Counted from the first letter of the stretch, positions 1 to 8,432 are shown. The stretch: DNA of 64,000 bases from Pseudomonadota bacterium (GCA_018821985.1 JAHJKP010000012.1:112762-176761); one strand, 5' to 3'. Notes: generated by a model not told the origin, from the letters alone. Program-made: numbers and translations.

Positions 1-141
1 GCCGGCAAAGACTAAGGGAGGCAGACGGGCAATATCTGCAAGGACCTTGTCATGCACCTCGAGGTCCGGCCATTTTGGCTGCTGCAGGGCAGTAAAATTC
101 TTCCAGCTTGATTTTGTCCAATTTTTCTGTGCTGTTACCAT
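1..141 (-). CDS. Class II 3-deoxy-7-phosphoheptulonate synthase, N-terminal fragment
   Basis: DAHP synthase condenses phosphoenolpyruvate with erythrose 4-phosphate, the first step of the shikimate pathway. Only the first 47 codons are present; the gene runs off the left edge. The translation starts with ATG at 141 and contains NWTKSSWKN, ALQQPKWPD and LPPLVFAG, which match the start of plant/bacterial type II DAHP synthases (W-x-SW, QQP-x-YPD, LPPLVFAGE). The length does not allow catalytic residues to be seen. The family call rests on these three conserved blocks in the right order and spacing. Substrate and pathway are from family knowledge. Confidence 0.8.
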   Translation of the reverse strand, partial: MVTAQKNWTKSSWKNFTALQQPKWPDLEVHDKVLADIARLPPLVFAG

Positions 142-832
142 GATTATTCCTTACGATTAGATATCAAAAAATTACCTATTTGATGCTTTCCATGCACAAC
201 AAGTACTTATAATACGCGAGTATTTTCTTAAAACAGTTCCTTTTCTCATCCTGTGACAAACCACCAATTCGCGAAAAAATTTCTTTTTTCCAAGCAGTTA
301 TTGATGTCTCATGATCACCCTATTCCAGCTGAATATGTGAAGGAGCGTATTTTTTATTATCGTTCGCCCTATTTTGTTACTTTACCATGAACCTCTTCAT
401 TGTCAAACAGTTACAATCCAGCTCTGCTGCACCCGCAACATCACAATTCCTTATCTTGCCCGATGTTAGAGTATGGACAATAAAGACCCGGATCAAGTGG
501 GTGTTCACCCTTTTCCCCCATCGGGTAAACTATAGCCAGACCCGATCGTTGCCACAGATATTGACAAAGAGACGTTCACGGACAACATCATGAACAGATC
601 AAGAGCCACTCGTTAGCCTTGACAATAAAATTTTTCCAATGGATACTCCTAGCGAATTCATCAGATCAGGTGGCGGGACTAAACCAAAGATACGCTTCAG
701 CCAAAGCCCCTTGCTATTCGGCATCTGCCTACTGTATTATTATTATTCAGTATCCATTCAGGACTGGTCCTTCACCCGCTTTCTGAATGGACACTCAACA
801 AGCTTTTCATTAAATTTTTCGCTAAATGGCCA
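142..832. other. Intergenic, no gene recognised
   Basis: About 690 bases between the divergent DAHP synthase and PagL-like genes. Short open frames at 387-593 and 639-863 have no recognisable product and no convincing ribosome binding site. The region is AT-rich in its first half and must hold the promoters of both flanking genes, but no strong promoter stands out to me. Confidence 0.5.
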
Positions 833-1483
833 ATGCTATCTACCAAGGTGCAAAAAACAATGATCATACAACAAGCCTTGCAGGAAAAAAATGCTGATGG
901 CAGAGGCGCAGCCTTCTTGTTTTTATTATTTCTCCTGTTTTTGAGTTCCGCTTCCCTGGCTGATTCTGCTGACGCCGCCGTCATTGATACGTCAAAAGAC
1001 AGTTGGGGAGTGCTGGGCGGCTATGGTCAGAGTTTTCCCGGTTGGGGCCAAACCACCCAACGGGTCCAAACCCTTGATCTTGTCCCGCGTTACAATCATC
1101 TCATCTTTGACGACATCGGTTCCGGGTGGTATCGCGGCTTTCACTCCCTCTTGCTGGAAGTTCCCCTTCACCTTGTCGTCAGCCCCGATGTCTCCAGCAT
1201 GATTGGTATGAATTTTCTGGCCACTTATACCTTTACAGCCGGTCGAGAGATGCGTCCCTATCTTTTTGGCGGCGGTGGCCCTGTCTACAGTTTTGCAGAT
1301 ATCCCCGGCATGGGAGCCGACTTAAACGGCAACTATCAGTTCGGAGTAGGGCTTGAATATGAGACAATCCCGAGCCACAATCTCTTGTTTGAACTTCGCT
1401 ACCATCACATCTCCAATGCAGGAAGTGATGAACCCAATGAGCCTCTGAACTCCTGCAAACTACTGTTCGGCATCACCTTTTAA
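833..1483 (+). CDS. PagL-like outer-membrane lipid A 3-O-deacylase family protein
   Basis: PagL enzymes are eight-stranded outer-membrane barrels that remove the 3-O acyl chain from lipid A. This 216-residue protein has a hydrophobic signal segment (about 27-44, FLFLLFLLFLSSASLADS) followed by alternating beta-barrel sequence and a C-terminal Phe. Near the C terminus is RYHHISNAG, which carries the family's H-x-S-N catalytic motif (His192, Ser194), with acidic residues Glu200 and Glu203 shortly after as candidates for the third catalytic residue. The start is uncertain: ATG at 833 or the in-frame ATG at 860, which gives a more typical signal peptide. The gene stands alone, 29 bases before yaaA. 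Activity on lipid A is inferred from the family. Confidence 0.72.
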   Translation: MLSTKVQKTMIIQQALQEKNADGRGAAFLFLLFLLFLSSASLADSADAAVIDTSKDSWGVLGGYGQSFPGWGQTTQRVQTLDLVPRYNHLIFDDIGSGWYRGFHSLLLEVPLHLVVSPDVSSMIGMNFLATYTFTAGREMRPYLFGGGGPVYSFADIPGMGADLNGNYQFGVGLEYETIPSHNLLFELRYHHISNAGSDEPNEPLNSCKLLFGITF

Positions 1484-1512
1484 CTGACACACATAAGAGA
1501 CAAGAAAACCTC

Positions 1513-2295
1513 ATGATTATTACGCTGTCTCCCTCAAAAGGACTGGACTTTGAAACACCAACACCTTCGAGCATTCATACTATTCCTGATCAACTCGAAG
1601 ACTCACAACTTCTTGTCAATGAAGCTAAAAAGCTTGATATAAAAGCCAGTTGCGAATTGATGGATGTCAGCGAAAACATTTCTATTTTAAATGTTCAACG
1701 CTTTAAACAATGGAATATCCCGTTTACTACCGACAATGCAAAAGCTGCCTTGTTTGCCTTTAAAGGCGCTGCTTATTCAGCCATTGAAAAAGAAAAATAC
1801 GACGAGAGCGATCTTGCCTATGCCCAGGATCACCTACGTATTTTATCCGGACTCTATGGCATACTGCGTCCTATGGATCTAATCCAACCGTACCGACTGG
1901 AGATGAAAACCAGATTAGAAAATCCGCGCGGTGATAATCTCTATCTGTTCTGGGGTGATCGGATCACGCAAAAGCTCAATGAGATTCTGGAAGAGCAAAC
2001 TGAACAAGTCTTAGTTAACCTTGCCTCAAATGAGTACTTCAAGTCTGTTAACCCAAAACTTCTCAATGGTAGACTACTCAATATCACTTTCAAGGAAAGT
2101 AAAGAGGGTCAAACTCGAGTAATCGCCATTTTTGCCAAAAGAGCTCGTGGCATGATGACAGACTTTATTCTTAGAAACCGATTAGAGCATGCTGAAGATA
2201 TGAAGGACTTTGGGACAGCTGGATATAAATATTCCGCAAAGGAATCGACGGAAGACAATTGGGTTTTCACCAGACCACAAACTGATAAGAAATAA
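1513..2295 (+). CDS. yaaA: YaaA family peroxide-stress protein (UPF0246)
   Basis: The 260-residue product begins MIITLSPSKGLDF and contains AYSAIEKEKYD, LRILSGLYGILRPMDLIQPYRLEM, VNLASNEYFKSV, IFAKRARGMM and FGTAGYKYS, all landmarks of the YaaA/DUF328 family at full length. In E. coli YaaA is induced by peroxide through OxyR, binds DNA and limits intracellular iron during oxidative stress. It lies 29 bases downstream of the PagL-like gene and could share its transcript. No operator was identified. The family call is very secure; the role in this anaerobe is inferred. Confidence 0.95.
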   Translation: MIITLSPSKGLDFETPTPSSIHTIPDQLEDSQLLVNEAKKLDIKASCELMDVSENISILNVQRFKQWNIPFTTDNAKAALFAFKGAAYSAIEKEKYDESDLAYAQDHLRILSGLYGILRPMDLIQPYRLEMKTRLENPRGDNLYLFWGDRITQKLNEILEEQTEQVLVNLASNEYFKSVNPKLLNGRLLNITFKESKEGQTRVIAIFAKRARGMMTDFILRNRLEHAEDMKDFGTAGYKYSAKESTEDNWVFTRPQTDKK

Positions 2296-2451
2296 CATCT
2301 ATCTCTTCGTAAAAACATTCTATCCCGCCCCTACTACTCCCAGTCATTCAAGATCACTCGCGGTATCACGTGACCAGCCTGATTCGGGCATCACCATTAT
2401 TCCGCATAACCACAAGGAATACTATAACATTTCACAATCAGATTTTTGACA

Positions 2452-2721
2452 CTACCGAATTGCAGGCAGCAGGGACAGAGTGGAAAGCATTTGCCTGGTG
2501 GACTGAGTAATACGATTTTGCGCTTCGGCCATCGTGTGGGTCAGAAGCAAAACATCCTGTGTGGCGTTTTCAATGGACTGCCGCCGCTGCTCCAGACCAG
2601 TATACAAAAGAATGACCATGGCAGACAGAACCGCAAGCATTATCAATAGAGCCAGTTTATTATGATATCCCAGCTGGACAAAAACATACGTACCTCCAAG
2701 CCTCCAACAACGGCCAGACAA
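2452..2721 (-). pseudogene. N-terminal remnant of a membrane sensor protein
   Basis: The frame encodes one strong transmembrane helix (ALLIMLAVLSAMVILLYTG) followed by a polar helical stretch (EQRRQSIENATQDVLLLTHTMAEA, then QNRITQSTRQMLSTLSLLPAIR). This is the usual start of the extracytoplasmic domain of PAS/GGDEF or histidine-kinase sensors, where the sequence continues for hundreds of residues. Here a TAG follows at once, no sensor or output domain is found downstream, and the 5' end abuts a transposase relic, so the true start is probably lost. I read it as a truncated sensor gene. It could also be a short membrane protein, which I think is less likely. Confidence 0.5.
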
Positions 2722-2759
2722 TCACTATTGTGCGTTCTCACATGAAACCGCGTAGTAAT

Positions 2760-3002
2760 AACGGGCAGAGCCCTGAAGATCACGTTTTTTCTGACCAGCC
2801 CGCTCAATCTTCCGCTGGAAACGATGCCTCGAGAGTAGGCGTAGAGTACGATCTTAAGAATAATTCCGGGAGCAAGAACGACAGCTCAGCTGGCGTCCTT
2901 CTTGATACGATCATCAAAGCGGGAAGGGTCCATCTCGTGATCCATGAGATGGTTCAGGGAATATTCGACGGTACCAAGGAGAATCTCAAGAAGGATCTTG
3001 GC
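2760..3002 (-). pseudogene. IS1182-like transposase relic (N-terminal part)
   Basis: On the minus strand, reading down from 3002, the frame gives LLEILLGTVEYSLNHLMDHE, then DPSRFDDRIKKDA, a TGA, then LAPGIILKIVLYAYSRGIVS, a frameshift, then KIERA and NVIFRAL. This order matches the N-terminal DUF772-type region of IS1182-like transposases (GTFEY-x-L-x-LIDHE-x-D-S-x-FD, ILLKI-x-LYAYSRGI-x-SSR-x-IERAC, V-x-F-x-AL). At least one stop and two frameshifts separate the blocks, and the catalytic DDE part is absent. The open frame on the opposite strand (2730-3068) is a shadow of it. Confidence 0.7.
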
Positions 3003-3075
3003 GCCGGAGATAAGACAATTATGCCCTTATTCTTATGGAGAGGGGAAAAAACTCTGCCTTTTCCCTGACATAGTC

Positions 3076-3675
3076 TTACACTTTTATTTCTTTTTCTGCG
3101 GCAATCAGCTGGTGTTGGATCTCCTTGAAATTTTCAGCTGAAATTTCACTATCTGGGGTGTGAGATACACGTAGATCATGAAGACCATCCACCGCCTGCT
3201 GGAGATAATCCCGGGTTGTTGTAATTTTTTTTTCCAAATAAGCTGACATGATATTAAAATCATGTGCCACCATGTGCAGGGGATCAATTCGACGAGAATG
3301 AATTACTTGAGGAATCAAATGCCCACTCATTGTATCAAGATGGGTGGAAAATCGTCGTAATGATCCGGAAACAAGCCTTAAATGAAAAAATATAAAGACG
3401 ATAGTCAGAAGAGTAAGTAGTGCCATAAAAGACAGATTAATCCAGAGAAGAGCTGGCCCTAGTAGTTCTCCGGAACTTAAAGCTGATACATGCGATGAAT
3501 AAAGTTGTTTTTCAACAATTTTATTTAAAACCTGATAGGAGACAGTAGCGATAATCCCAGTCGACAACAACATAATGCCAATAAACAGCCCGACAAATTT
3601 CAACTGAAAGGTCCTATCAATTAGATAAATACTTCGTTTGAACTTTTGCCCCACAATCTTCTGTTCCTTTATCAA
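3076..3675 (-). CDS. Two-helix membrane protein with HAMP-like segment, no output domain
   Basis: The 199-residue protein has two strong membrane helices (about 29-50 and 74-98), a HAMP-like stretch (RLVSGSLRRFSTHLD) and a C-terminal helical tail predicted to lie in the cytoplasm. No kinase, cyclase or chemotaxis output domain follows. It resembles the protein encoded at 4587-5180 in size and layout, and the two flank a heptaheme cytochrome gene on the same strand. Such HAMP-only proteins often accompany cytochrome genes in Desulfuromonadales and Desulfobulbales; their function is not established. A role in anchoring or signalling for the cytochrome is inference. It is third in the presumed operon, 40 bases after the cytochrome stop. 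Confidence 0.65.
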   Translation of the reverse strand: MIKEQKIVGQKFKRSIYLIDRTFQLKFVGLFIGIMLLSTGIIATVSYQVLNKIVEKQLYSSHVSALSSGELLGPALLWINLSFMALLTLLTIVFIFFHLRLVSGSLRRFSTHLDTMSGHLIPQVIHSRRIDPLHMVAHDFNIMSAYLEKKITTTRDYLQQAVDGLHDLRVSHTPDSEISAENFKEIQHQLIAAEKEIKV

Positions 3676-3715
3676 AAATATTATCCCTTAAACCTCTTCC
3701 TGCTTTCGTCTTCTT

Positions 3716-4597
3716 TTATCTCTTATGACAAGTCAGACATAAGCGACTGCCATAGTTTGTGACCGTGAGCAGGTTTTCCTCTCTGGCGTACAAGTTATGA
3801 CAAGAGACACATTCCACCTTGCCATCCGGCAAAAGAATAGTTCGCGGGAGCGATGAGATCGCATTTATTCCCCGCGGATCACGTCTGAAGGCATCATTGT
3901 AGTCAATGCCGATGGGGTGACTGGAGGCCCCTCCATAATTTTGACCTTGACCTTGATGATCCCACACCCCACTACTGCGTTGCATACCATCCACACCTTT
4001 CGTCCCACTATCACTGGCAATGGTACCATCATGACAACTAAGACACACAGAGGATGAAGCTCCCAGTAACTCTCCAGTATCAAACTCACTGAATTGTTTA
4101 GTGTGGGCAACATCAGTGGCCAGGGCGTGATTCAGTCCTTTCTGGTTCAGAAAACCCTGTTGATGGCATTCAAAGCAGAAATCCTTTCCTTTTGAATCTC
4201 GCCGTAAATACATATCATTGCCGCCAGCGTAAACACCATCCTTCTGATGATGCATATAGTGACAGGTGGTACAGGTCATTTGTCCTCTCCAGTCCAAATA
4301 CATATCCACGGGGAGCGGAAAGGTTGGTTTCATCCCGATAGGATGAGACATTGACAGGGTCATGTCTGTATGACAGCCCAGGCAAATTGTTTCAATATCG
4401 GCAAGGAAAAGGTTCGTTCCACTTTCTTTACTGGTAATCGGTACAGGGTCACTGAGATGGCAGTCATTGCAGGCGCTCATTTTATCAATGTGTGGATTAG
4501 GGCCATCTGCAACAGCAATACAGAGCCACCAACCAGCACTACATAATACAATAAACAACAAGAATGCTTTATTATGGTATTTGTCTCTACCATTCAT
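3716..4597 (-). CDS. Periplasmic heptaheme c-type cytochrome
   Basis: The product of about 293 residues has an N-terminal signal segment (AFLLFIVLCSAGWWLCIAVA) and seven CxxCH heme-attachment motifs in order: CNDCH, CLGCH, CTTCH, CFECH, CLSCH, CVSCH and CLTCH, the last next to the C terminus. The spacing pattern (Cys motif, distant HPIG repeat, Cys motif) resembles doubled-CxxCH cytochromes involved in periplasmic electron transfer. I chose the ATG at 4597; a GTG at 4606 in the same frame is also possible. The start overlaps the end of the upstream HAMP-like gene, which argues for translational coupling. Electron partners are unknown. It could serve an outer-membrane conduit or metal reduction, but nothing in the sequence decides this. 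Confidence 0.85.
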   Translation of the reverse strand: MNGRDKYHNKAFLLFIVLCSAGWWLCIAVADGPNPHIDKMSACNDCHLSDPVPITSKESGTNLFLADIETICLGCHTDMTLSMSHPIGMKPTFPLPVDMYLDWRGQMTCTTCHYMHHQKDGVYAGGNDMYLRRDSKGKDFCFECHQQGFLNQKGLNHALATDVAHTKQFSEFDTGELLGASSSVCLSCHDGTIASDSGTKGVDGMQRSSGVWDHQGQGQNYGGASSHPIGIDYNDAFRRDPRGINAISSLPRTILLPDGKVECVSCHNLYAREENLLTVTNYGSRLCLTCHKR

Positions 4598-5180
4598 TGT
4601 TATCACCTGTTCTCTTCATCTGCTCCAATATCTTATGAAGACGTGCCTCACAGTCTTGAAGTCTGCGTCCCGTTTCATTTGAATCTTGCTTGGAACATTC
4701 TTCAGCTAACAGCTCGACCTCACACCTGATCGCCACTATTTCCTTGTTTATCCGAAGAAAACGATCCCTGACTTGTTGCAAATAGGAATTAAATATTGCC
4801 GGAATGGTCTGGAGTTGGTCAGCACTCCTGAAACGGGTAACAATGGTAAGATCTCCGGTTGCAATTTGCAAAAAAGACTTACGCAGTCGATACAATGGGC
4901 CGGCAATTTTATGGGTCCAGAGAATCGATGCAAACCAGATAAGAAGAGTAAAAAAAAGAGACTGAGCCATTACAGAAAAGATTATTCCGTAACGCATCTC
5001 CCGGTTCAGTTGTTCAAGGGTTGACAGAACGTCAATATATTTATCATCAAATGATTTATCAAAATGTACATAGAACGCGACAGCACTGACCAAAATAATC
5101 AAAATAAAACCAAAGCAAATCTTGAAAAGAAAATCTCTTCTATAGGAAGGCTCAAGAATATTTGTCTGTTTTGGTGTCAT
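4587..5180 (-). CDS. Two-helix HAMP-like membrane protein upstream of cytochrome
   Basis: The 197-residue protein has membrane helices at about 19-39 and 68-88, a clear HAMP-type stretch (HKIAGPLYRLRKSF, then GDLTIVTRFRSADQL) and a coiled-coil tail to the C terminus. It lacks any output domain. It is first in a three-gene minus-strand set with the cytochrome (overlapping its start by about 11 bases) and a paralogue-like membrane protein. The layout suggests a membrane pair flanking a periplasmic multiheme protein, perhaps a redox sensor or an anchor. The HAMP resemblance is visible; the job is unknown. Confidence 0.65.
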   Translation of the reverse strand: MTPKQTNILEPSYRRDFLFKICFGFILIILVSAVAFYVHFDKSFDDKYIDVLSTLEQLNREMRYGIIFSVMAQSLFFTLLIWFASILWTHKIAGPLYRLRKSFLQIATGDLTIVTRFRSADQLQTIPAIFNSYLQQVRDRFLRINKEIVAIRCEVELLAEECSKQDSNETGRRLQDCEARLHKILEQMKRTGDNNEW

Positions 5181-5474
5181 AATATTTGTTTAAATTATAT
5201 TTTTTGAAGAATGGTACGAAAACTGACCGCCACTGTTCCATATGCAGCATGAATAGAAAAAATATATCTATTACACATAGATGGACAGCTAGTGGAGAGT
5301 TTCCTTGGAAAATTATTTTCAGCTGGGCAAATCCCTGGGATTACTCAGCCTAAATATTCTACTTTAAGCAATAACCACGAAACTTGTTCTGTCAAATATC
5401 GTGAGAAGCTGGATTTTATGACACCCGTTCTCTGGACGGACAAATTCCTGAGCAGAACCAGCAGCTACCTCCCT

Positions 5475-5551
5475 TCCCGCTTCCTGGCTTCCATCCTCTC
5501 GCGAAAAACCAAGGTGGAAAAAGGTCGTGCGTCTGCAGGTAATCAAGGGCA
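5475..5551 (-). pseudogene. Fossil fragment resembling the HsdR-N-type gene at 8433-8978
   Basis: About 77 bases align by eye with 8491-8567 of the intact minus-strand HsdR-N gene: shared runs include TTCCATCC, CTCG-x-GAAA and CCA-x-GGTGG, with scattered substitutions and a one-base gap. Read on the minus strand it covers the codons for the region around ELFPTLVFHEGMESKKRE but in a broken frame. It looks like the decayed 3' end of a second copy. Flanking bases show no further gene. Confidence 0.5.
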
Positions 5552-5613
5552 ATAAGGGGGGAAAGACTATGTTTTCTGGCGTGATATAAAACCGTGGTGC
5601 TTTCTATGATCCA

Positions 5614-5931
5614 TTAAAACGAGAGAACCCGATCACTGTTGACTATTAATTCATACAAATCATTCTGTTTACCGCGACTGTGATATCCATCCTCCACTCC
5701 ATGGAGGTCGAGGCACTTGCCTCAGGCCAGCAAAACACCTTCAGAGAGAGTAAAGAGTTTTGCAAGATCCAAAAGAGGAAATTCTTGAGTAGCGATCTGG
5801 CTGTAAGAAACTGAAGGCCCATTAAGAAAAATGGTTACATCGTCCATTTTTTCAAGCATGAGATTTCCCAAGCGAAATACATTCCATAAAATTTCCGGAT
5901 TATCACTACAGGCCACCAAGGTGATATTCAA
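5614..5931 (-). CDS. DsrE-like small selenoprotein with in-frame UGA (Sec70)
   Basis: Conventional reading stops after 69 residues at a TGA (5722-5724). The same frame continues for 35 codons to TAA at 5614, and the continuation fits the DsrE fold family: GVLLA-U-GKCLDL, then DLYELIVNSDRVLSF. Family members have a C-x-x-C at this place (ILACGTCLKIR) and end in DLYE-x-V-x-x-SDKV-x-TF, so the TGA replaces the first Cys. The N-terminal part (MNITLVACSDNPEILWNVFRLG, DDVTIFLNG) also matches. The start is TTG at 5931 preceded by AGGAGG at a normal distance. A hairpin sits just after the TGA and a tRNA-Sec gene is in this window. DsrE-like selenoproteins are known in deltaproteobacteria. Likely role: a thiol/selenol sulfur-relay or persulfide protein; the partner is unknown. 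A nonsense mutation is the alternative. Confidence 0.78.
5691..5724 (-). promoter_or_regulatory. Candidate bacterial SECIS hairpin after the UGA
   Basis: Fourteen bases after the TGA on the minus strand lies CCTCCA-TGGAG-TGGAGG, a six-base-pair stem with a five-base loop containing GG. Bacterial SECIS elements sit immediately 3' of the UGA, with a small apical loop carrying a conserved G about 16-37 bases downstream; this one fits in position and loop composition. An overlapping GAGGCA/TGCCTC pairing right at the TGA could extend or compete with the stem. Identified by eye only. Confidence 0.55.
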
Positions 5932-6162
5932 GATTTTCCCTCCTGTAAATGAGTTGAGATGAGAATTTTATAAAAAACTGGTGGGGTCGGACCAAGCTAT
6001 CCATTCACTCTTTCAGGATATTGATCCTATAACTAAGGCACCGACCTCAGATTATCTAATAGTCTCACAAGACACCGTGGTCTGTCCACCGATATTCTAC
6101 TATCCTCCGTTTTCTAGATTCTTAATGGCTAGAAGAGAAGTGGCCCGGACAGAACTGACTGC
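5932..6162. other. Intergenic, leader of the DsrE-like gene
   Basis: This 231-base stretch lies between the DsrE-like gene start and the 3' end of the Ste24-type protease gene. I see no gene. It should carry the promoter for the selenoprotein gene, but no clear promoter boxes stand out. Confidence 0.4.
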
Positions 6163-7398
6163 TCAGGTCGTGCTCATGGCTCGCAGCCTTTGCAGGAGGG
6201 GGGGATGGGAGTAGTGGAAAAAGACATAGGCCGGGTGCGGGGTAAGGTTACTGAGGTTGCCCACGGAAAGCTTTTTCAAGGCCGATCCCAAGGCGGCAGC
6301 GTCAAAATGGTGGGCGGCAAAGCAGTCCGCCTCATACTCATTCTTGCGGGAGAAGCTGTTCATGGCCAGCCCCATGACCGTGGAGAGTGGCGAATAGAGA
6401 AGAGCAAAGCTGATCAGGGCCAGATGGAAGCTATGGATATCGGTGCCCAGGGCCGCCGACAGCAGCGGGTTGGCAATAAATAGCGACAGGATATAAAGCA
6501 TGATACCGGTCTGACAGAGCGCGAGGATAATACCCTTGATGGTGTGCTTTTTCTTATAATGGCCGATCTCATGGGCCAGCACCGCCACCAGTTCCTCCAC
6601 CTCCAGGTCGTTAATCAGGGTGTCATAGAGGACAATGCGCTTTTTGGCACCCAGGCCGGAGAAATAGGCATTGGCCTTGGTGGAGCGGCGGGAGCCGTCA
6701 ATGACAAAGACATTATCCAGCTGAAAACCGGCCTTGGTGCTGAAGGCCTCGATTGCGTCGCGCAGCTCACCCTGCTCAAGGGGGGTCTGCTTATTAAAGA
6801 GGGGCACGATCAGGGTGGAGTAGAACATGGTCATGAAGATCATGAAGCCACTCATCAACAGCCAGGCAGAGATCCAAAAATTGTCCTGGGTGAGCTGGTA
6901 AAACCAGATCACCGCCGCCAGCAAGGGGCCGCCTAGGAGGACGATGAGAAGCCAGCCCTTGATCTTGTCGGTGATAAAGGTGACAAGAGTGGTCTTGTTA
7001 AAGGCAAAGCGCTCCTCAAGGACAAAGGTGTGATAGAGGGCAAAGGGCAGAAAGAGAATTTCCGAGGCAAAGAGAAGCAGGGCAAAGAAGAGCAGGGAGA
7101 CCAGCAACTCCGCCTGCACCATGCCCCGGGCCAGCCCGTCTATAAAGGCAAAGCCGCCACCCATAAGCAGGGCCAGGAGGAGCACAAGCTTCAGGCTGGC
7201 GGTGACCAGCTCAAAGCGGCAGTTTGCCCTCTTGTACTCTTGGGACTGCTGATACTTCTCCTCACTGTAAATCCCCTTCACCTCCTCAGGCAGTTGCGTG
7301 CTAATACTCCGGCAGTTGAGAAAGCTGAGCCCCCTTTCAAGGAGATAATCAGCAAGAACGATGGCGATAATGACAGAAAGGATGGTGGTGGCATTCAT
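6163..7398 (-). CDS. M48 family (Ste24/CAAX prenyl protease-like) membrane metalloprotease
   Basis: The 411-residue protein has several hydrophobic helices and a zinc-protease motif HEIGH (residues 276-280) inside VLAHEIGHYKKKHTIKG, with the third ligand expected in the downstream NEYEADCFAA. Blocks such as GSRRSTKANAYFSGLG, RIVLYDTL and ALYHTFVLEERFAFNKTT are typical of Ste24-type M48 proteases at full length. In eukaryotes these cleave prenylated CAAX proteins; bacterial members are thought to act in membrane protein quality control, so the substrate here is not known. The gene is monocistronic as far as can be seen, with the Mrr-type gene 64 bases upstream on the same strand. Confidence 0.93.
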   Translation of the reverse strand: MNATTILSVIIAIVLADYLLERGLSFLNCRSISTQLPEEVKGIYSEEKYQQSQEYKRANCRFELVTASLKLVLLLALLMGGGFAFIDGLARGMVQAELLVSLLFFALLLFASEILFLPFALYHTFVLEERFAFNKTTLVTFITDKIKGWLLIVLLGGPLLAAVIWFYQLTQDNFWISAWLLMSGFMIFMTMFYSTLIVPLFNKQTPLEQGELRDAIEAFSTKAGFQLDNVFVIDGSRRSTKANAYFSGLGAKKRIVLYDTLINDLEVEELVAVLAHEIGHYKKKHTIKGIILALCQTGIMLYILSLFIANPLLSAALGTDIHSFHLALISFALLYSPLSTVMGLAMNSFSRKNEYEADCFAAHHFDAAALGSALKKLSVGNLSNLTPHPAYVFFHYSHPPLLQRLRAMSTT

Positions 7399-7462
7399 AG
7401 CATGTTTTTATAAAATATTAAGGTGCTTGTCTGGAACGACTCGTCAACACGTCCATGCCTTT

Positions 7463-8332
7463 TCAAAGATTTAGAAACCAATCTTTATCAATTGTTACTT
7501 TTTCAACCATCTCTATTTCCACGCCCAAACTCAATTCTTTTAATTTTTCGGCGAGATTATCACCATCAACTAAATCAATTGGTGGTGCACCATCTCTTGT
7601 AGCTTCTTTAATTGCTGCTGGTGTAAATGTACCCGTTGTAATAAATAGCCCTTTATCTGCTCTGCCTACCATAGCGCCACGAAAATCTCGGATTGCACCT
7701 GCCGAAACAGAACCTTGATATTTCTTACATTGAAAAATCACATGAAAACTCATTAAGCCATTAATTCTAGCAATACCTTTCCCATCTATTCCGCCATCTC
7801 CAGTTTTTCCAGTAACCTCTACTTGAACAAAACCTGATTCTCTTAATAGTCTTTGTGTGAGGCGTTCGAATGCGTCAGGGCTGATTTCCTGCGTAAGTAG
7901 GTGGTGCAACTCTTCCCTCCACGCTTTGGCTTCTTCTGGGACATCATTTTCTGCTAATTCAATATTGCTTTCAGATTTTTTCTTTTTTTGATTTGGTTCC
8001 TTTTTATCTAATTGGCGAACGTACTTCACTACTTCTGGTGGTATTACGTCTTTTTGTTCTTTGGCCTTCTGTGTCAGAGTCCATATTCCTCTGCTTGAAT
8101 TCTCAAGGAAGCCATACTTTCTCAAATAAGTTCTTGCCCACGCTAACCTATACGCAACCTCGGTTTGATTGCTTTTTTCTGGATTATGAGGAGTTGAAAG
8201 GACTTCTTCTTCAATATCTTCTAGCTCTGCGACCTTTTCATAAATTTCATCGATTGAGCCAGAGCCACCAAGATGGCTTAGTGCATTCAGTAATGGATTC
8301 ATCAATGAATCAAATGTTGGTATTTCTTTCAT
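7463..8332 (-). CDS. mrr: Mrr-type restriction endonuclease (PD-(D/E)xK)
   Basis: The 289-residue protein has an N-terminal winged-helix Mrr_N-like half (about 1-95, with the GIWTLT block), a Lys-rich linker (about 108-120) and a C-terminal Mrr_cat nuclease domain. The catalytic motif is visible as GDGGIDG (178-184) followed by FQCKKY (200-205), with Glu156 in FERL as the usual upstream acidic residue. Mrr enzymes cut methylated foreign DNA and need no separate methylase, which fits the absence of a methyltransferase gene nearby. An AAAGGA sequence precedes the ATG. It lies next to another HsdR-N-type nuclease-fold gene, giving a small defence-like patch. Confidence 0.9.
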   Translation of the reverse strand: MKEIPTFDSLMNPLLNALSHLGGSGSIDEIYEKVAELEDIEEEVLSTPHNPEKSNQTEVAYRLAWARTYLRKYGFLENSSRGIWTLTQKAKEQKDVIPPEVVKYVRQLDKKEPNQKKKKSESNIELAENDVPEEAKAWREELHHLLTQEISPDAFERLTQRLLRESGFVQVEVTGKTGDGGIDGKGIARINGLMSFHVIFQCKKYQGSVSAGAIRDFRGAMVGRADKGLFITTGTFTPAAIKEATRDGAPPIDLVDGDNLAEKLKELSLGVEIEMVEKVTIDKDWFLNL

Positions 8333-8432
8333 GTGTTTCCTTTCAAAACATAATGGCTAAGCTAAGGGGCACGAAGCGCTCCAGTATCATGCACACAGCA
8401 CATGAAAACTTCAAGAAATCCTGCTAAACCCT

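Noticed and set aside
387..863. Two short plus-strand frames upstream of the PagL-like gene
   Set aside because: No ribosome binding site, odd composition and no recognisable domain.
2730..3068. 112-residue plus-strand frame
   Set aside because: The opposite strand reads as an IS1182-like transposase relic, which explains the open frame.
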